Shown: positions 13,515-14,115 of the stretch, piece after piece
Numbering within the stretch: the first letter of the stretch is position 1
How the letters are laid out: every line of letters starts with the position of its first letter
From: Desulfonema limicola
GTDB lineage: Bacteria > Desulfobacterota > Desulfobacteria > Desulfobacterales > Desulfosalsimonadaceae
Reading direction: 5' to 3'
Length of the DNA: 14,115 nt
Assembly: GCA_020722245.1 (NCBI GenBank)
Contig: DYLE01000044.1
Location: forward strand, 1-14,115
Made by a program: the position numbers and the translations under genes
The notes under the pieces: model-generated
The model's database searches: none
Told to the model about the DNA's origin: nothing
What the model saw: the letters and a program-made list of their open reading frames with translations, nothing else

Positions 13515-14115
13515 ATGAAAACATCACAACAATCCGTGGATAGGAGCACCAAAGAACCGGTGCCGGATATCTTTTTCAAGATGCATCAAATGGCGTTGAA
13601 GCGGGGGGCCGACGAGGCGGTCATCATTCCCGCAACGGATGTCATCGTCGATCCCCGGGTAAGGTTTAAGTGCATGATCCCCAAGTGCTACATGTCCGGC
13701 AACTGCGCCCATTGCCCGCCTTACGGATACAGCATTCAGGAGGTGCGCGACATCGTCGCCCGGTATGAATACGGCGTGTTTTTCCGGGTCAAGGTGGACA
13801 GTTCGGTGATCGCGGCCAAGGACCTGCACACCACCTTTGAAACCGGGGTGATGGACAAGCAGGGGAACTGCCTGAGCCTGGGAGCGCACTATATTCTGGT
13901 GTTTACCATCGCCAGGGTGTTGCAGAGGCTGGCGGATCGCGCCGGTTATGCATCGCACGGGTTTGCGGCGGGAAACTGCCGGGATCCGTTCTGCCTGCTT
14001 CAGCCGTTCTGCCAGGATTTGATGACGGACAAGGGCTGCAGGAACCCCGAGCTGAGTGCGCCTTCCATGGAGTCCTGCGGCATGGACGTTTACGCCATGG
14101 CCGCCCGTGTCGGCT
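13515..14115 (+). CDS. DUF2284-like Cys-rich metal-binding protein (3' end outside window)
   Basis: At least 200 residues are visible and the frame is open to the window edge. The N-terminal cluster Cys53, Cys58, Cys64 and Cys67 lies in KCMIPKCYMSGNCAHCPPYG, a ferredoxin-like Cys spacing that ends in CPPY. A second cluster is formed by Cys155, Cys160, Cys166 and Cys175 in AGNCRDPFC...FCQDL...KGC, followed by APSMESCGMDVYAMAARVG, a strong match to the DUF2284 C-terminal signature. The ATG at 13515 has AAAGGAGG at good distance. It is the paralog of the preceding gene but keeps both clusters, suggesting one or two Fe-S clusters. What it does here is unknown; a redox or metal-delivery role next to phosphonate biosynthesis is inference. 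Confidence 0.85.
   Translation, partial: MKTSQQSVDRSTKEPVPDIFFKMHQMALKRGADEAVIIPATDVIVDPRVRFKCMIPKCYMSGNCAHCPPYGYSIQEVRDIVARYEYGVFFRVKVDSSVIAAKDLHTTFETGVMDKQGNCLSLGAHYILVFTIARVLQRLADRAGYASHGFAAGNCRDPFCLLQPFCQDLMTDKGCRNPELSAPSMESCGMDVYAMAARVG

Noticed and set aside
13524..13958. Minus-strand open frame of 144 codons at the right end
   Set aside because: It is antisense to the second DUF2284 gene, whose Cys motifs and ribosome binding site are convincing.

Overview
The window looks like chromosomal DNA from an anaerobic, probably sulfate-reducing, Desulfobacterota (deltaproteobacterial) organism. This is an inference from the gene mix (PocR-type sensor, acyl-CoA dehydrogenase with TetR regulator, stand-alone IscU/NifU-like scaffold, Cys-rich DUF2284 proteins), the moderately high GC and the extragenic palindromes. 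No rRNA, tRNA or CRISPR array was seen, and no intact insertion sequence.

Layout. Positions 1-574 hold the 3' part of a gene: the tail of a flavodoxin-like domain fused to an ArsC/LMW-phosphatase-like domain that has lost its nucleophilic Cys and its general-acid Asp. Positions 802-1421 are a VapBC-type toxin-antitoxin pair with its own promoter. Positions 1491-1635 are a repeat-rich spacer with a short hairpin, two copies of a TGTCACC-containing repeat and two palindromes with CTTG loops. On the minus strand, 1636-2163 encodes a stand-alone PocR-type sensory domain. Positions 2462-5500 encode a very large (about 1012 aa) unrecognised protein with a weakly PHP-like N-terminal half and a membrane domain. 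It converges on a minus-strand operon, acyl-CoA dehydrogenase then TetR regulator (7422 down to 5537). That operon's promoter overlaps a perfect 7-3-7 palindrome that is the likely TetR operator. The 380-base gap 7423-7802 holds this promoter/operator, a CACAGAG-type inverted repeat and a forward promoter candidate.

From 7803 everything is on the plus strand: a NifU/IscU-like Fe-S scaffold, a complete 2,3-BPG-dependent phosphoglycerate mutase, then after a new promoter and a strong leader hairpin a tight cluster: EamA-family transporter, PEP mutase fused to a nucleotidyltransferase-like domain, phosphonopyruvate decarboxylase, and two tandem DUF2284 Cys-rich proteins, the second cut by the window edge.

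Working together. PEP mutase and phosphonopyruvate decarboxylase are the two defining steps of C-P bond biosynthesis (PEP to phosphonopyruvate to phosphonoacetaldehyde), so the right third of the window is a phosphonate biosynthesis locus. The nucleotidyltransferase-like domain suggests that the phosphonate, perhaps 2-aminoethylphosphonate, is activated for attachment to a lipid or glycan, but its nucleotide-binding motif is degenerate. The EamA protein is a plausible transporter or flippase for a product or precursor. The two DUF2284 proteins have no role known to me in phosphonate metabolism and are the most novel part of the neighbourhood.
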